A stretch of 64,000 bases of DNA from Diplolepis rosae (lineage: Eukaryota; Arthropoda; Insecta; Hymenoptera; Diplolepididae): NCBI GenBank assembly GCA_030998225.1, contig JAPYXD010000695.1, positions 2,771,001-2,835,000 on the forward strand, given 5' to 3'. This document shows positions 12,901 to 23,920 of the stretch, piece after piece (the stretch's first letter is position 1; every line of letters begins with the position of its first letter). The position numbers were made by a program, and so were the translations under genes. The notes below the pieces were generated by a model that was not told the origin of the DNA, did no database searches, and was given only the letters and a program-made list of their open reading frames with translations.

Positions 12901-14738
12901 AAAGTTATTTTTAATCGACTTTGCAGTTTCTTCCTTATTTGGAAAATTTTTTATTAAATCTAAATGGTAGCTTCATAGTTTTCTTGCGCTTTCAAATCTT
13001 TCATAATCATTTCTACAACTCTAAAACTCTTTTGAAGGTGATAAAATAATTTTATTGTTTTAAATTTTTAACATAACTTTATTTAACTTTTCTAAAGTAT
13101 AAATAAATTTTTATTTTTTTATTTCCTTCCAAAATGGCGGCTCAGGATAATTTTTCGTCTGTCGTCTTCTGCGCGAGGTCCAAAAGTGCTCTATTTATCA
13201 AACATTAACCATTGATCTGAAACAAAATAATTAAATTTCTTTCTTTTTATAACATATTAACGGGAAAGATAAACCTATAACACTAGAAAAAAACATAAAA
13301 CTCAATATAAAATAAGCCTTTGAAAAATAAGTTGGAATTTTGGGCTATTTTTTCGACATTTTTGACCTCCAAAAAGTATTTTATTAACGCGAAATATCTG
13401 AAATTTTAGGTAAATTTATATGTTAATTTTTTGCTTCAGGTTAATTCTCTGTAATCCTCTAATACTTGAATTATATTTCTTCTGTATATTGCATGTTAAG
13501 CCCCGTTTTGTACGAATATTTGAACTCTGACGAGATTAGCTCTAGGGTTTAATAAAGATTTACTATACTCTGATCTTCAATATCTCATTATTCTCTATTC
13601 TCTAACCAATTTCAAGTTACTTTCCCGTGAAACTTATGAAGATATTGTTGAATTAATAATTTATACAATGCTCCTTGTTATACCATCACATGTACTCTAG
13701 ACAATACATAAAATTTCTAAGTATCAAAGTAATTGAGCAAATAAGCAAATCAAATTAAATTCAACTCTAGATATATTGTAAATGAATCGGTGACTGACTT
13801 CTTGCTTTACAATCAATTATCTTTGACTTATAATCATTCGATGTTAACTGAAAGACAATCACTTTTGACTAATTAAAAAGTAAGGAGTGAGTCACTGATT
13901 GGAATGATTACAAATTCTGATTCTGTTTCAGGGACTAATCAAAATTATAAAATGTAAATCTAATGATATTTTACAATTTTTTTCTTTATTGAGTCTGACA
14001 TTTTAAACTTCTGAAACTTGATTCCAAATTTCAAGTCAAGTTCTTTCAAAATTCTTGAGTAGCAATTTGCAATTGGTTCCAACAGATGTTGACGGTTACA
14101 TTTTTTCGATATTTTTTCATATGAACGGTTCTAGGCCCATTTCGGAAAAAAAATTTAGCATAATGCGTAGTTTTCAAAACCACTTTTGGTTGGAGCAGAT
14201 CGAAATTTATAAGAAATACTAGTTTAACAAGGAAAAAACCTGGTGTTAATTTTTCTCGAATTCTTGTGTACAAAATTAAGGTGAAATGTAGTTTTTACGT
14301 CATAATTCGAATTAATATAACACTTTGCTTTCCCTATGAACCTTTCAATACCAAAACGTTTTCCACAAAACCAAAATTTTCACAGAAAAAATAAGATGTT
14401 ATATTACATTTCCATCACACATAAAAAAGCATTATATTTATGTAAAAGTAGTAACAGCATAAAATTTCTGTAAATTTAAAAGATATTCCAATACAATTCA
14501 CCGTTTTTTATGAACATAACATATTTATCAATAAGTATTACAAAAATGCCTGTTCAATTTTCAGAATAAGGAATTTTCTTCAAAATGTTAATTTATCAGG
14601 CACATGTGTAATATTTATCAACAAATCTTTTGTGTACGAAAATGTTGTGAATTATACTTTAATATTTGTTCGATTAATAGGAATTTAATGCCATCACTAT
14701 TTCAACTTGTAGTCAGAAAATATCAAGCCATATCGATG
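12901..14738. other. No supported gene
   Basis: AT-rich. At 13777-13950 there are gtgactgact/agtcactgattgg words of the tgaatcagt vocabulary, possibly a degraded element. The minus-strand 75-codon frame at 14046-14273 matches nothing I recognise. Confidence 0.35.
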
Positions 14739-14946
14739 CACACAAAAAAAGTCCAGTTAAAACAACCGGAATTCCGGTTAGGCCATGTATAACATTATTT
14801 TCTGGTTGTTTCAAACAGATTTTCTAGTAATTCCTAAAAAACTTGATAAAAATAACCAGAATTCTGGTTGAAACAACCAGAAAATAATGTTAAATATAGC
14901 CTAACGGGAATTCCGGTTATTTTAACTGGACTTTTTTAATTTAGTG
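14739..14946. mobile_element. Palindromic echo element, ccggaattccgg family, copy 1
   Basis: Ends are CACACAAAAAAAGTCCAGTT and aactggacttttttaatttagtg. The interior is a near-palindrome of repeated aacaaccggaattccggtta blocks with cataacattattttctggtt. A second copy lies about 170 bp downstream. The short frame at 14604-14792 crosses its border and is not a gene. Confidence 0.85.
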
Positions 14947-15118
14947 CTTTCTGAAAATAATTTTCTAGAAAAATTGTATAAAGTTTTATAAAAGTCCCTA
15001 TACTAAAGTGTGTTTTATCAACAGCTGCAGGGATCTGTGTTCTAAATAAAAAGACGTCAATTTAGGATAAAGCACAAATCTCCATTGATATATAAAGTAG
15101 GTACATGGAAATTATGTA

Positions 15119-15330
15119 CACACAAAAAAAAGTCCAGTTAAAACAACCAGAATTCCCGTTAGGCCATATTTAACATTATTTTCTTATTATTTCAAACAAA
15201 TTTTCTAGTAATTCTTTTTAAAAAATCTCGTAAAAATAACCTGAATTTCTAGTTATTTTAACCAGAAAATAATATTAAATGTGGTCTAACCGGAATTCCG
15301 GTTGTTTTAACTGGACTTTTTTTTTGAGTG
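15119..15330. mobile_element. Palindromic echo element, ccggaattccgg family, copy 2
   Basis: 212 bp flanked by TA on both sides. Left end CACACAAAAAAAAGTCCAGT; right end, reversed, CACTCAAAAAAAAAGTCCAG. About 85 percent alike to copy 1 by eye. No coding capacity. Confidence 0.88.
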
Positions 15331-15355
15331 TATGAAATAATATATCCCCCAAATG

Positions 15356-16010
15356 TCACCTCAATTCCTCTTGCAGACCACAATTTTTTCTTCGAAATGT
15401 TGGATCACTTTTTTTGTAAAAATGCGGCTCAATTTGGGTTATACCGGCATGAATATTGGGTTTGAGCTCATGAATCGTCGTTCGATTATTGGCACAGGCT
15501 CTCTCTTTAACGTTGTACCAGAGAAAATAGTCTAACGGGGTCAAATTGCGCGATCTTGGGGGACAATTGGTGTCTCCTTTTATCGAAATTACGCGGCTTG
15601 GGAATTTAGTGCTCAAAAAAGCAATTGTTTCGCCACTTGTATGGCACGTAGCACCATCTCATTGAAATTTAAGGTCCGTAGTGTTCATATTTTCTAGGTC
15701 GGTCTATAAAAAGTCGCTTAGCATGTTTCTATATCAAACTTCATTGACCGAAATTGTTGAGAACGTCGACGAATTGATGTTGATGGATCATTCGAAACAC
15801 TCATTTACTGCGGCTATATTTTTTCCGAAAAAGCAGGTTGTGGACCTTTTGTTGGCTTAATCTCTTGTGAACTTGTCTCCAAACTTTTTTACTATAGTAA
15901 TATAAACTATAGTAATATTCAATTACGCGGCAAACGTGCACCGATTTTGCGAATCGTGTTCGTAATTGAACGTGGATTTCTGTGAAAAAAAATAATGATT
16001 TGTACACACT
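15356..16010 (-). pseudogene. Tc1/mariner-type transposase relic
   Basis: On the minus strand the clearest part is the C-terminal catalytic region: a DGATCHT motif near 15650 (second catalytic Asp), then FPSRVIS, CPPRSRNLTPLDYFLW and a KPNIHAGITQIEPHF-type tail. The family normally has S-P-D before LTPLDYFLW (third catalytic Asp); here it is S-R-N, so that Asp is lost. A stop codon sits just before the DGATCHT motif, and upstream frames (NDPSTSIRRRSQQ-like near 15770) are shifted. It is therefore multiply broken. It keeps the second but not the third catalytic residue, and I cannot identify the first. It lies directly beside two echo elements; its own terminal repeats were not recognised. Confidence 0.82.
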
Positions 16011-16218
16011 GATCGGAAAAACTCTTCATTGTAAAATTTTGTATTATTATATTTATTTTTACTCAAAGTCAATAGGAAACGAGGTAATAGCGTCAGTTTT
16101 TTAGAAATTAATATTTTGAATATTAAACTATGAAGTTACTAATAATATTGGAGAAAATGGTGAAATAATTGTACTTATGCCTAAAAACAAAAGCAAATTT
16201 TATTTCCTGTATTATGTA

Positions 16219-16423
16219 CTTACAGTTTTGAACGTCCATTGAACGATGGAAAATATTTTTTTATCAAAATTAAATGATTAGTTTTCGACCCAGAAAATTT
16301 TAAAATATTGTATTGTTCATGAACGATTGTATATTTAAAGGGCCCTGAATATAAACATAATAATTAATTTTTTACTGGAAAAAGGAATTTTGTTATCGTT
16401 CAATGAACGTTCAAAACTGTAAG
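16219..16423 (-). mobile_element. 205-bp MITE, gaacgttcattgaacgat termini, copy 1
   Basis: Terminal inverted repeat CTTACAGTTTTGAACGTYCA and complement, flanked by TA. An internal cgttcatgaacg palindrome sits beside gggccc. Copies at 28833-29032 and 53309-53511 are in the opposite orientation. Non-coding; superfamily not identified. Confidence 0.85.
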
Positions 16424-17047
16424 TATATCCTGTATTAGTAAAATCGTGATGGACACATCGAACGAATTGTATTGAAGTAAACCTAATAAATGATTCATTA
16501 AGTCATAAAAAAGAATGTTAAGTTCACAAGAAAAAATAGTAAAGTCACATCTTCTGTCTAACCGAATTAGCATAGTCTTTTGGAGTTAGTGGAACCATAT
16601 TCATAACTTTTTCTATCGAAAATAGGGAATAATTGCACCTCCATAATAAAAAAAATTCAGTCATTCGTAAATTTTACCATAGTTCTTATTCGATTTTGTG
16701 AGCTGCATAGAGAGAGTATTTATAAACATAGTTATATACCTACATACACATAGACGTATAAACGTATCAATATAAATGGTAAAGATACCAATACACGCTC
16801 AAATACTAATTTAACTCAACTCAACCTAACCACACAATGCACACATTCATAAACGCATCGCAGCTATATGACACTTATAATGTAGCAATTTCATTATATA
16901 CTCAACTGTGGAAACTTTTACGATTTGTGAGAAGAAGCTCGGTAGTCCCTCTGCTAGAAAAAATCGTAAGATAGAAAGCCGCCACATTCAAATGTAAAAA
17001 TAGATATTTGTGCTACACGGGACAGAACACTCCTCAGAATCATTCTC
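16424..17047. other. No supported gene
   Basis: AT-rich, with a run of taacctaac-like words near 16815-16840 and short tacatacacata simple sequence near 16738-16755. Nothing else seen. Confidence 0.35.
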
Positions 17048-17447
17048 TTCCTCTCGTGTGGCATATTTTATTTTTTCTCATGCATGCATCCCCTTTTTGG
17101 GGTACACACGAAAAATTTCAGTCAGAAGATTCGACAGAGACAATTTTGCACCTATTGTAAGTTTTCACAAGGATGAAGTTGACTGCCCATACTTTCAAAT
17201 TTTCGCAGCGAACTTATCTTTTGCTCGGTTAGATGGCGACACTTGATGGTGCAAAAAATGACGAAAAAATCACGGTGCTAACGAAAATCACGCAATTGTT
17301 CTCCCACATGCGGGAGTTATCGATAATTCTCACGGGAATTATTGATAGCTCCCGCATTTTTCGTATGTACCCTAAAAAGGGGATTTTCTTCCTGCGTTTC
17401 AGGAAAAAGGGGCCATCTCTGTGCATGCATGAAAAAAAATAAATTAC
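17048..17447. repeat. Imperfect foldback with inner 46-bp hairpin
   Basis: Outer arms match: ttttctcatgcatgcatccc, then ggggtacacacgaaaaat at the left, against cgtatgtaccctaaaaaggg and gcatgcatgaaaaaaaa at the right. The right arm carries an extra duplicated aaaagggg segment. Inside, 17312-17357 forms a strong hairpin beginning gcgggagttatcgataattc. Overlapping frames on both strands are by-products. Confidence 0.55.
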
Positions 17448-18121
17448 TATATCGGGTACCGATAAATAATCATAACGAGAACGTGGAGCGATTCTCGGGT
17501 AATATCGGAAACGTTCGGCGTATCTGTCGTCACTCGACAGTATATTTACTATTTCCAATGGGAATTTTGGTAACATACTATTTCAATATATGAAGTACTG
17601 GATTGCAAAATATTCTCTCTTCTAAACTATTTTGCAATTCATATTATTCAAAAGAACAATTCTTGCATAGATAGTTTTACTTTTTATTTATATAAGTATC
17701 ACTTATTTCTAGTTTCAATTTGCCATCAAAGATATTAATTTTTGCAACTCTTAATAGTAATTTATAAAGTTCAGAAAAAGTATTTCCTCCTATCGCTATA
17801 GAAAATAAATTTAGTTTTGTTACTAGATTTTACAATGAAGAGTCCCTCCGTGTGCAATCGTGAAACGTTCCATTGTAAATTTCCCAAGTTTATTGTTGAC
17901 AGCTGTCAAATAAAAGCTTCAAATTGTTTGACAGAAGAGAAATGGCGTGGAATTTAAATCTTGTAGCTCTTGTTGAAACTACCTTTACATAGTTCCGTGG
18001 AAGGCAGAAATACATTTAGATCTAAGTTAGAAGGGAAAAAATTAAAGATAGCGAGAAATGCAAATTTATTTGAGAATCGAGTCTGATCACAAAGCAGTAA
18101 TAGTACATTGATAACCTTCCG
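17448..18121. other. No supported gene
   Basis: Mixed sequence; a perfect ttgacagctgtcaa palindrome lies near 17895-17908. No gene or repeat family recognised. Confidence 0.35.
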
Positions 18122-19571
18122 TTAACCGTTTAAGGGCCAAAATGGCATAAACGATACACCGGTCTGAATTTTTTCAAAACGTTTCGAGTAACTTTTCAAT
18201 TTTGCAAATAGCATAATTTTTGAAAAATCAAAAAATTGCTCAAAACACCCCCAAAAAATTTGTATGTATTCTTTAACCAATTTAAAAAACTTTTTATTCT
18301 AGGTAATTTTCGCCATGTCTATTGCTTTCAAGAAAAAAATTCTCAATATCCTCAAAAGTACCGCAGTATATTCGATTGATCGAATTGAGGCGATGTTGAG
18401 GAAAATTGGATATCGAGAGGCAACCCCCAGGTAAAAATCGTTTATGACTGCAGCAGGCCTGCAGCTCGTTTAGAAACCTGCAAGAGGCCTGTAGCAGGCC
18501 TGCTTCTGATCACACTTCTGCAAGGGGCTTGCAGCACACCCGCAGACTAAACATTTATATATAAATGTAATATTTTGATTCAATCTGCGGGTGTGCTGCA
18601 GGCCTCTTGCAGGCGTATGATTGAATGCAGGCCTGCTACAGGCCTGTTGCAGGTCTCTAAACGAGCTGCAGGCCTGCTGCAGTCGTAAACGATTTTCACC
18701 CGGGACGCCGGCATGAGAGAAAAGCTTCGCAGAAATGAAGACACTATTAACACTATCGAACTTAAAGATTCTATCCATCTGTATGTTTATATCTCTCCCG
18801 CTTTTTCTCTCAGTTATGAATTGCACTGGAGATCGAGGATTTTTTTCGGGTTTTTGTTCACGACTTTACATCGATAAATATGTCGATACGCGGACTTTCA
18901 CATCGGATACTAATTTGATCTTTGAGAATTTTTTTCGTGAAAGAAATAGACTTATGACAAAAATTACCAAGAGTAAAAAGTTCTTAAAATTGGTCAAAAA
19001 ATACATACAAATTTTTTCGGGGTGTTTTGAGCAATTTTTTGATTTTTAAAAAATTATGCTATTTGCAAAATTGAAAAGTTGCTCGAAACGTTTTGAAAAA
19101 ATGCAGACGAATTCTTTGAGTGATTCTAAGAACTTCTTATTCTTAGTAATTTCCTCAGTTTGTTTATATTTTCAGACAAAAAAAATCCTGAATGTATTCG
19201 TGAAAATTTTGTGATTCGGGCGCCATTTTGTAAAGACCAAAGTGAAAAATTAATCTCTGAACCACACCTTCTTAAAGTTCAGACATTTATTCTACCGGTT
19301 GAAAATGTTCCAGGTCGTTGACAGACCGGGAAACCTTTCAAAACTCGCTTTCAAAAAAAAAAAAAATCGAAAAAATCGTTCTTTTTTTTTTAAACTGAAT
19401 TTTTTTTTAATTAATAATTTTTTAGATCAATTTCGTATTTACCATCGGAAAGGGCACGTCTTGAACTTCAAAAATATGTCCCTCTCAATTTGTTCAGTCG
19501 CGAATAGCATAAGTTACACGGCCTTAAAGACCGGTGTATCGTTTATGCCATTTTGGCCCTTAAAGGGTTAA
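18122..19571. mobile_element. TTAA-bounded foldback element, 1.45 kb
   Basis: Ends TTAACCGTTTAAGGGCCAAA and, reversed, TTAACCCTTTAAGGGCCAAA, continuing together through ggcataaacgatacaccggtc. TTAA at both borders suggests a piggyBac-type target duplication. A second inverted pair inside (about 18165-18290 and 19000-19115, containing gcaattttttgattttt) makes long arms. A separate GC-rich element is nested at 18426-18704. No transposase recognised. Confidence 0.8.
18426..18704. mobile_element. GC-rich nested palindromic element, gcaggcctgc motif
   Basis: 279 bp with termini CCCAGGTAAAAATCGTTTAT and, reversed, CCCGGGTGAAAATCGTTTAC. The interior iterates ctgcaggcctgcag variants around an AT-rich loop (18551-18575). 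Its composition contrasts sharply with the AT-rich host element. The 118-codon minus-strand frame across it is an artefact of the palindrome. Confidence 0.8.
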
Positions 19572-20394
19572 CATACTATATTTTCATTACTTATGGTAAA
19601 CTAACAATTTAGGTAGGAATTCGAATATTCACCAGTGTGGAAAAGTAAATTTTATCACACGGACTCATCATCGATCGTGGAATCGATTATTTTTGCTGTT
19701 TCGCGCCAGGGCCCCGAATCGCATTTCCCGCGTTGGTATCAAAGAAAAGACGATTATTCGGGACTATGAAGACTTTATCTCATTTAAACACTCGTACGTG
19801 TTGGTATGCATGAGCGTAACTCACACCCCCGGGATTGTCCGTTGCACCTCGTATTATGCCACGCTGTATTGTAAAAGGACTGCCAGTTTAGGTGAGGGGT
19901 GTGTAACGGGTAGAACTGAAAAGGGATAGACTTGTGGCGAGGTGAACTCGTGTTAGCGGGATTTTAATCCCCGCTGAGCCAGTCGGCAAGTCAGCCAGAG
20001 CTTCGCATAACTCCTCATTCAGGAGGTTAACCCGTATAACTGTAACTTATAATACTTTCAGCTACAAGTTTATCAGACGTAAATTGAGCTTCCAGCTGAT
20101 ACTCCTTCACACCCTCATCTACCCCAAACTCACCTTTTTTCCTATATCTCTAAGAGTGTTAAACTTTTAAATTCAGTCAGAAAAGATTAGATTTATAATT
20201 TATTGTCTACAGAATCTCGAAAATTCTTTAGGTGATTTCTAGTATCTTTCATATAGACTCACTGAAAAAAAATATTTGCGGGTAGAACGTAAGAACTATA
20301 ATTCTTTTGTTTATATAAAATGAAAATTAAGGTATTGTGTAGGACAATATCTTGTATTATTAAAAATAGGTAGCATATAAAGGGTTTCACAATA
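19572..20394. other. Non-repetitive island 19660-20130
   Basis: Positions 19660-20130 are unusually balanced in composition, with several CpG-containing words, and lack repeats. A short hairpin agcgggattttaatccccgct is centred near 19964. No exon with recognised protein similarity was seen; the 78-codon frame at 19693 is not convincing. Regulatory or conserved non-coding DNA is an inference only. Confidence 0.35.
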
Positions 20395-21101
20395 GGGGTG
20401 ATATGATTTTGAATGTCCCTATCGGGCTCATTTGAACTGAAATTTTTGACGTCTGCTGTCAGTTGTGATCAGTAAGGTTTGCCATTTAATCATGAGTAGT
20501 TTCACGCTTCCACAACGTTTGGAAATTGTCCAATTATTTTATCAAAATTCGAGAAGTTTTGTCGGTGTTCAAAGAGCATATCGTGCAAAATATGCTCGTC
20601 ATTCTGCTCCATCCGCGCTCTCAATTCGTCGAATAATCGATAAGTTGGAGAGTGAATTTACTCTATTGGATACTAAGCCTAAAAATCGTATGCGTACCGC
20701 ACGTTCTACACAGAATATAGCCGCCGTACCGTGAATTGTCCGTGCCACGCCGATCTCAGGAATTGGGCCTGTCCAGGATGACTACCTGGCGTATTTTCCG
20801 ATTGGATCTTGGCCTGCATCCCTATAAGATGATTCTGGCCCAAGAACTGAAGCCTAATGACCATCGTTTGCGTCGGGAGTTCGCGGATTGGGCTCTGGAA
20901 TCAATTGAAAATGATCCCAATTTTCATCAAAAAATCATCTTTTCTGATGAGGCGCATTTTTGGCTCAAGTCTCGGGGGACATTTGGCCGATATATTCTTT
21001 AAATCATAAATGGCATAGAATATCCAATATAATAAAAAAGATTTCGATCAATTCCGAATGAATATTCAGTGTTTTTTTTCAATTTCAAAACATATCACCC
21101 T
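20395..21101 (+). mobile_element. Internally deleted mariner-like element
   Basis: Inverted termini GGGGTGATATGATTTTGAA and, reversed, AGGGTGATATGTTTTGAA, flanked by TA at 20393-20394 and 21102-21103. At 707 bp it is about half the usual length. It contains the N-terminal half of a transposase (20492-21002), then jumps to the 3' end. It abuts the next element at 21104 through the same TA. Confidence 0.85.
20492..21002 (+). pseudogene. Tc1/mariner-type transposase, frameshifted and truncated
   Basis: The start MSSFTLPQRLEIVQLFYQNS is the typical helix-turn-helix N-terminus of a mariner-like transposase family common in insects. The first frame runs to a stop at 20732-20734; the match continues in a different frame from about 20736 with RRSQELGLSRMTTWRIFR, LGLHPYKM, AQELKPNDHRLRREFADWAL and the first catalytic Asp in FSDEAHFWL. 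The protein then ends abruptly. The second and third catalytic residues are deleted, so the product is non-functional. It lies between recognisable terminal repeats. The start was chosen because it matches the usual family start; an earlier GTG at 20465 has no support. Confidence 0.9.
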
Positions 21102-21103
21102 TA

Positions 21104-22354
21104 CACAGAGAGAAATTTTAGGTTTCACTGACCAAAGTTTTTTTGTTAAAATCGTCTTTACAAAAATGTTAAAGTTCTCATGACAATCATGGTAGTGGCT
21201 GTCATACATTGGAAAAGTGTTTACTCCAACTGCAAGGAACGTTACTGAGACCACGATTCTGGTACTTGAAATACCATAGCGCTGCGGTTATAGGAACCAA
21301 AGTCCATCGTAAAGCCGCGCATAGAGTTTAGTTAAAATGACTAAGTCTACGGACAGTAAATACCCAGCCAAAATTATTTTTGAGGTTATAGGTATGGTTC
21401 TCTTAGTTATCAAAATACAAATTCAATTTGATTAGAAAAAATAAAGTCTCACCGAAAAGATCTAAGAAAAATAATCCGGTATAATGATATTTATGACAAC
21501 TTTCGTCGATTAAGTTAAAAAATTGTCACTTTTTTCATCACCATAAACTTTTTTTGACTGACTATAGTTTTGACTAAATACGACGAGACAGCAAAATTGG
21601 AACGCATTGCATTGTCCCCGAACAAAATCGTTTATCATTTAGAAAGAATTGTCAAACTATATTTATAATAGAATTATTTACCTGATAATGCTTGGCACGG
21701 TGAAATACACTGAGAAAACAGTTTTGTCAAATCAACAAAAATATTTTGTTAGTATTTAGCTAACAAAATTCTTTTGTTGTGCCAACAAAACATTTTGCTA
21801 TATCGATCAAATTTTGTTACTTAAACAAAATGTTTTGTTTGGACAACAAAATATTTTTTCAGGACAACAAAAAAAGTTTTGTTGGATAAATTTTTTTTTC
21901 AGTGTATAGTCCAGGAATCGAGAACGAGAATTGACAGGATTCAACTTAGGCTGCATATCTTTTTGGAAGTAACTACTCATCTCCAGTGCAGTGCAAGTTA
22001 AATTGTGTGACTATTACAAGATTTAATAGTTGTCACGACAGGCTTACCTCGTTGTAAAAAATGAAAGTTATACTTGATTTGTCTAGCGCAACAGCGAACG
22101 CTGCGGTTGTAGTAACCAAAGGAGCTTGGCAGTACACATAAAGAAAATGTACGTGTACTAACCGTTGGGGTACGTATAAAGCTCATTCTAATCATCAACT
22201 TTGGTCACAACAACCGAATACACAAAAAAGTCCAAATTACTGTCATAATAACTATAAAAGTAGTAGCTTCTCTCAACTTTTTTGGTCAAGGCAACTACTG
22301 TACAAAAAATTTATGTGCTATGTGCACAGGAACCAAAGCCGATTTCTCTCAGTG
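21104..22354. mobile_element. Echo element, ggaaccaaag motif, 1.25 kb
   Basis: Left terminus CACAGAGAGAAAT and right terminus, reversed, CACTGAGAGAAAT; TA on both sides. The interior holds variants of gcggttgtagtaaccaaag / ggaaccaaag near 21285, 22100 and 22328. A 197-bp element is nested at 21708-21904. Small frames on the minus strand are not credible genes. Confidence 0.7.
21708..21904 (+). mobile_element. 197-bp echo family (aacaaaattttgtt), complete copy
   Basis: CACTGAGAAAACAGTTTTGT at the left; right end ttttttttcagtg; TA flanks. The interior is a chain of aacaaaatattttgtt-like palindromic words. Same length and orientation as 62973-63169, opposite to 22656-22852. Confidence 0.9.
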
Positions 22355-22655
22355 TATTGGGAAACCCTTTAGTATCTTACCATAATTATGGTCCTCGGTA
22401 CTATAAAGTTCTTAGAATGAATTTTTCTCTGGGTTCAATCAATATTACTATCCGAATTTGACATCTACTTTTTAAAACAAATTTCCATGTTTCATGACCC
22501 TTTGAATCGGAGAAAATGTTTTAATCCTGTTTATCCGTTCTCAAAAAGCTCTACGCATTGTCTTTGTAAGATTTTCAATCAAATAAAAATTAACAAAGTT
22601 GCAGTGCTTTGAAATTTTAAGAAATCGATAAGCAAATTTGATTTTTCAGTCAATA

Positions 22656-22852
22656 CACTGAGAAAAAAATTTATCCAGCAAAACTTTTTTTGTTGTCCTG
22701 ACAAAATATTTTGTTGTCCCAACAAAACATTTTGTTTAAGTAACAAAATTTGATTGTTATAGCAAAATGTTTTGTTGGCACAACAAAAGAATTTTGTTAG
22801 CTAGATACTAACAAAACATTTTTGTTGATTTGACAAAACCGTTTTCTCAGTG
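22656..22852 (-). mobile_element. 197-bp echo family (aacaaaattttgtt), complete copy
   Basis: Begins CACTGAGAAAAAAATTTATC and ends ccgttttctcagtg, flanked by TA. Reverse orientation of the 21708 copy and nearly identical to it. Confidence 0.9.
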
Positions 22853-22882
22853 TATATATACCTCATTTAAAAAATATATTTA

Positions 22883-23818
22883 CAGGTTGTCCCATTTTAA
22901 TCGATAGATCTAAATATCCCATAAAATACGCCAGTTGCAAAAAATTGTATTGACCAAAATTGTCAAGGACAGTGGGGTCAGTTATCTGTACTCATTACCT
23001 TGACCTTCAGATCAATTTTCGAGGTCATTTGAAGGTCAAGACCATGTTGTTAAAATGAAAACTCCTATTTTTGACACCTGATTTGAAAATAGCAGGAAAT
23101 TTTATGTTAGAAATGATATTTTAAAATTTTTTATTGAGACTGAGAAGGTCCAATGAAGGTCAAATTGTTAAAAAGTGCTCAGAAGCTGTTTATTCGAATT
23201 TCGGGGGTATTTCGGAATCAAGCACCCTAAAGGAAACAGAATTTACTACGTCCACGTCGTTGTTTTCGGGTAACGCTAAAAGTACAAGGTGTTTAAATTG
23301 TTTTCAGCTTCTCTACTACATATTTGGAGTGCCGCCAAAGACTAATCACTAGATTCCATTGAAAAAATTTAGATCGAGCTTAAAATGACTTTAAAATTTG
23401 CAACTGGTGGTCAAAATGGTCAAGATTCTTGATACTTTTGCATAATATCTACTTGCTAATGTTACCTTGACCTTTTATTATTCCCAAATACCTCCTAAAT
23501 TCGAATAAAAAGCTTCTGAGCACTTTTTAACAATTTGACCTTTATTGTCCCTTCTCAAAGTCTCAATAACAAATTTAAAAATATAATTTCTAACATAAAA
23601 TTTCGTGCTCTTTTCGAATCCGGTGTCAAAAATAGGAGATTCAAGTTTTTTTAAATGATCTTGACCTTCAAATGATCTCAAAAATTGATCTGAAGGTCCA
23701 GGTCATGTGTACAGATAAATGGGCCCCACTGTCCTTGACAATTTTGGTCAAAACCATTTTTTGCAACTGGCGTATTTTAGAGGATATTTAGATCTATCGA
23801 TTAAAATGAGACATCCTG
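22883..23818. mobile_element. Foldback element with arms of about 345 bp
   Basis: Termini CAGGTTGTCCCATTTTAATC and, reversed, CAGGATGTCTCATTTTAATC, with TA at 22881-22882 and 23819-23820. Left arm to about 23225, right arm from about 23475; the spacer is unrelated sequence. Shared landmarks include tgcaactggcgtatttta, ccttgaccttcagatcaatt and gcttctgagcactttttaac. Short frames inside (23134, 23478) are mirrored copies of arm sequence, not genes. Confidence 0.88.
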
Positions 23819-23920
23819 TATATATATATATATATATATATAATATATTTTATATATATATAATATATTTTATATATATATATATAAATTTATATATTTA
23901 TATATTTATAAATTTTTAAT
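23819..23920. repeat. TA-rich microsatellite
   Basis: About 100 bp of (TA)n with interspersed tatatttta units, starting exactly at the right TA of the preceding element. It may have grown from the target dinucleotide. Confidence 0.9.

Noticed and set aside
17229..17593. Overlapping frames of 69-115 codons on both strands
   Set aside because: They mirror each other across the foldback arms at 17048-17447.
18470..18826. 118-codon minus-strand frame
   Set aside because: It runs through the GC-rich palindrome of iterated gcaggcctgc, where stops are rare; the peptide repeats the motif.
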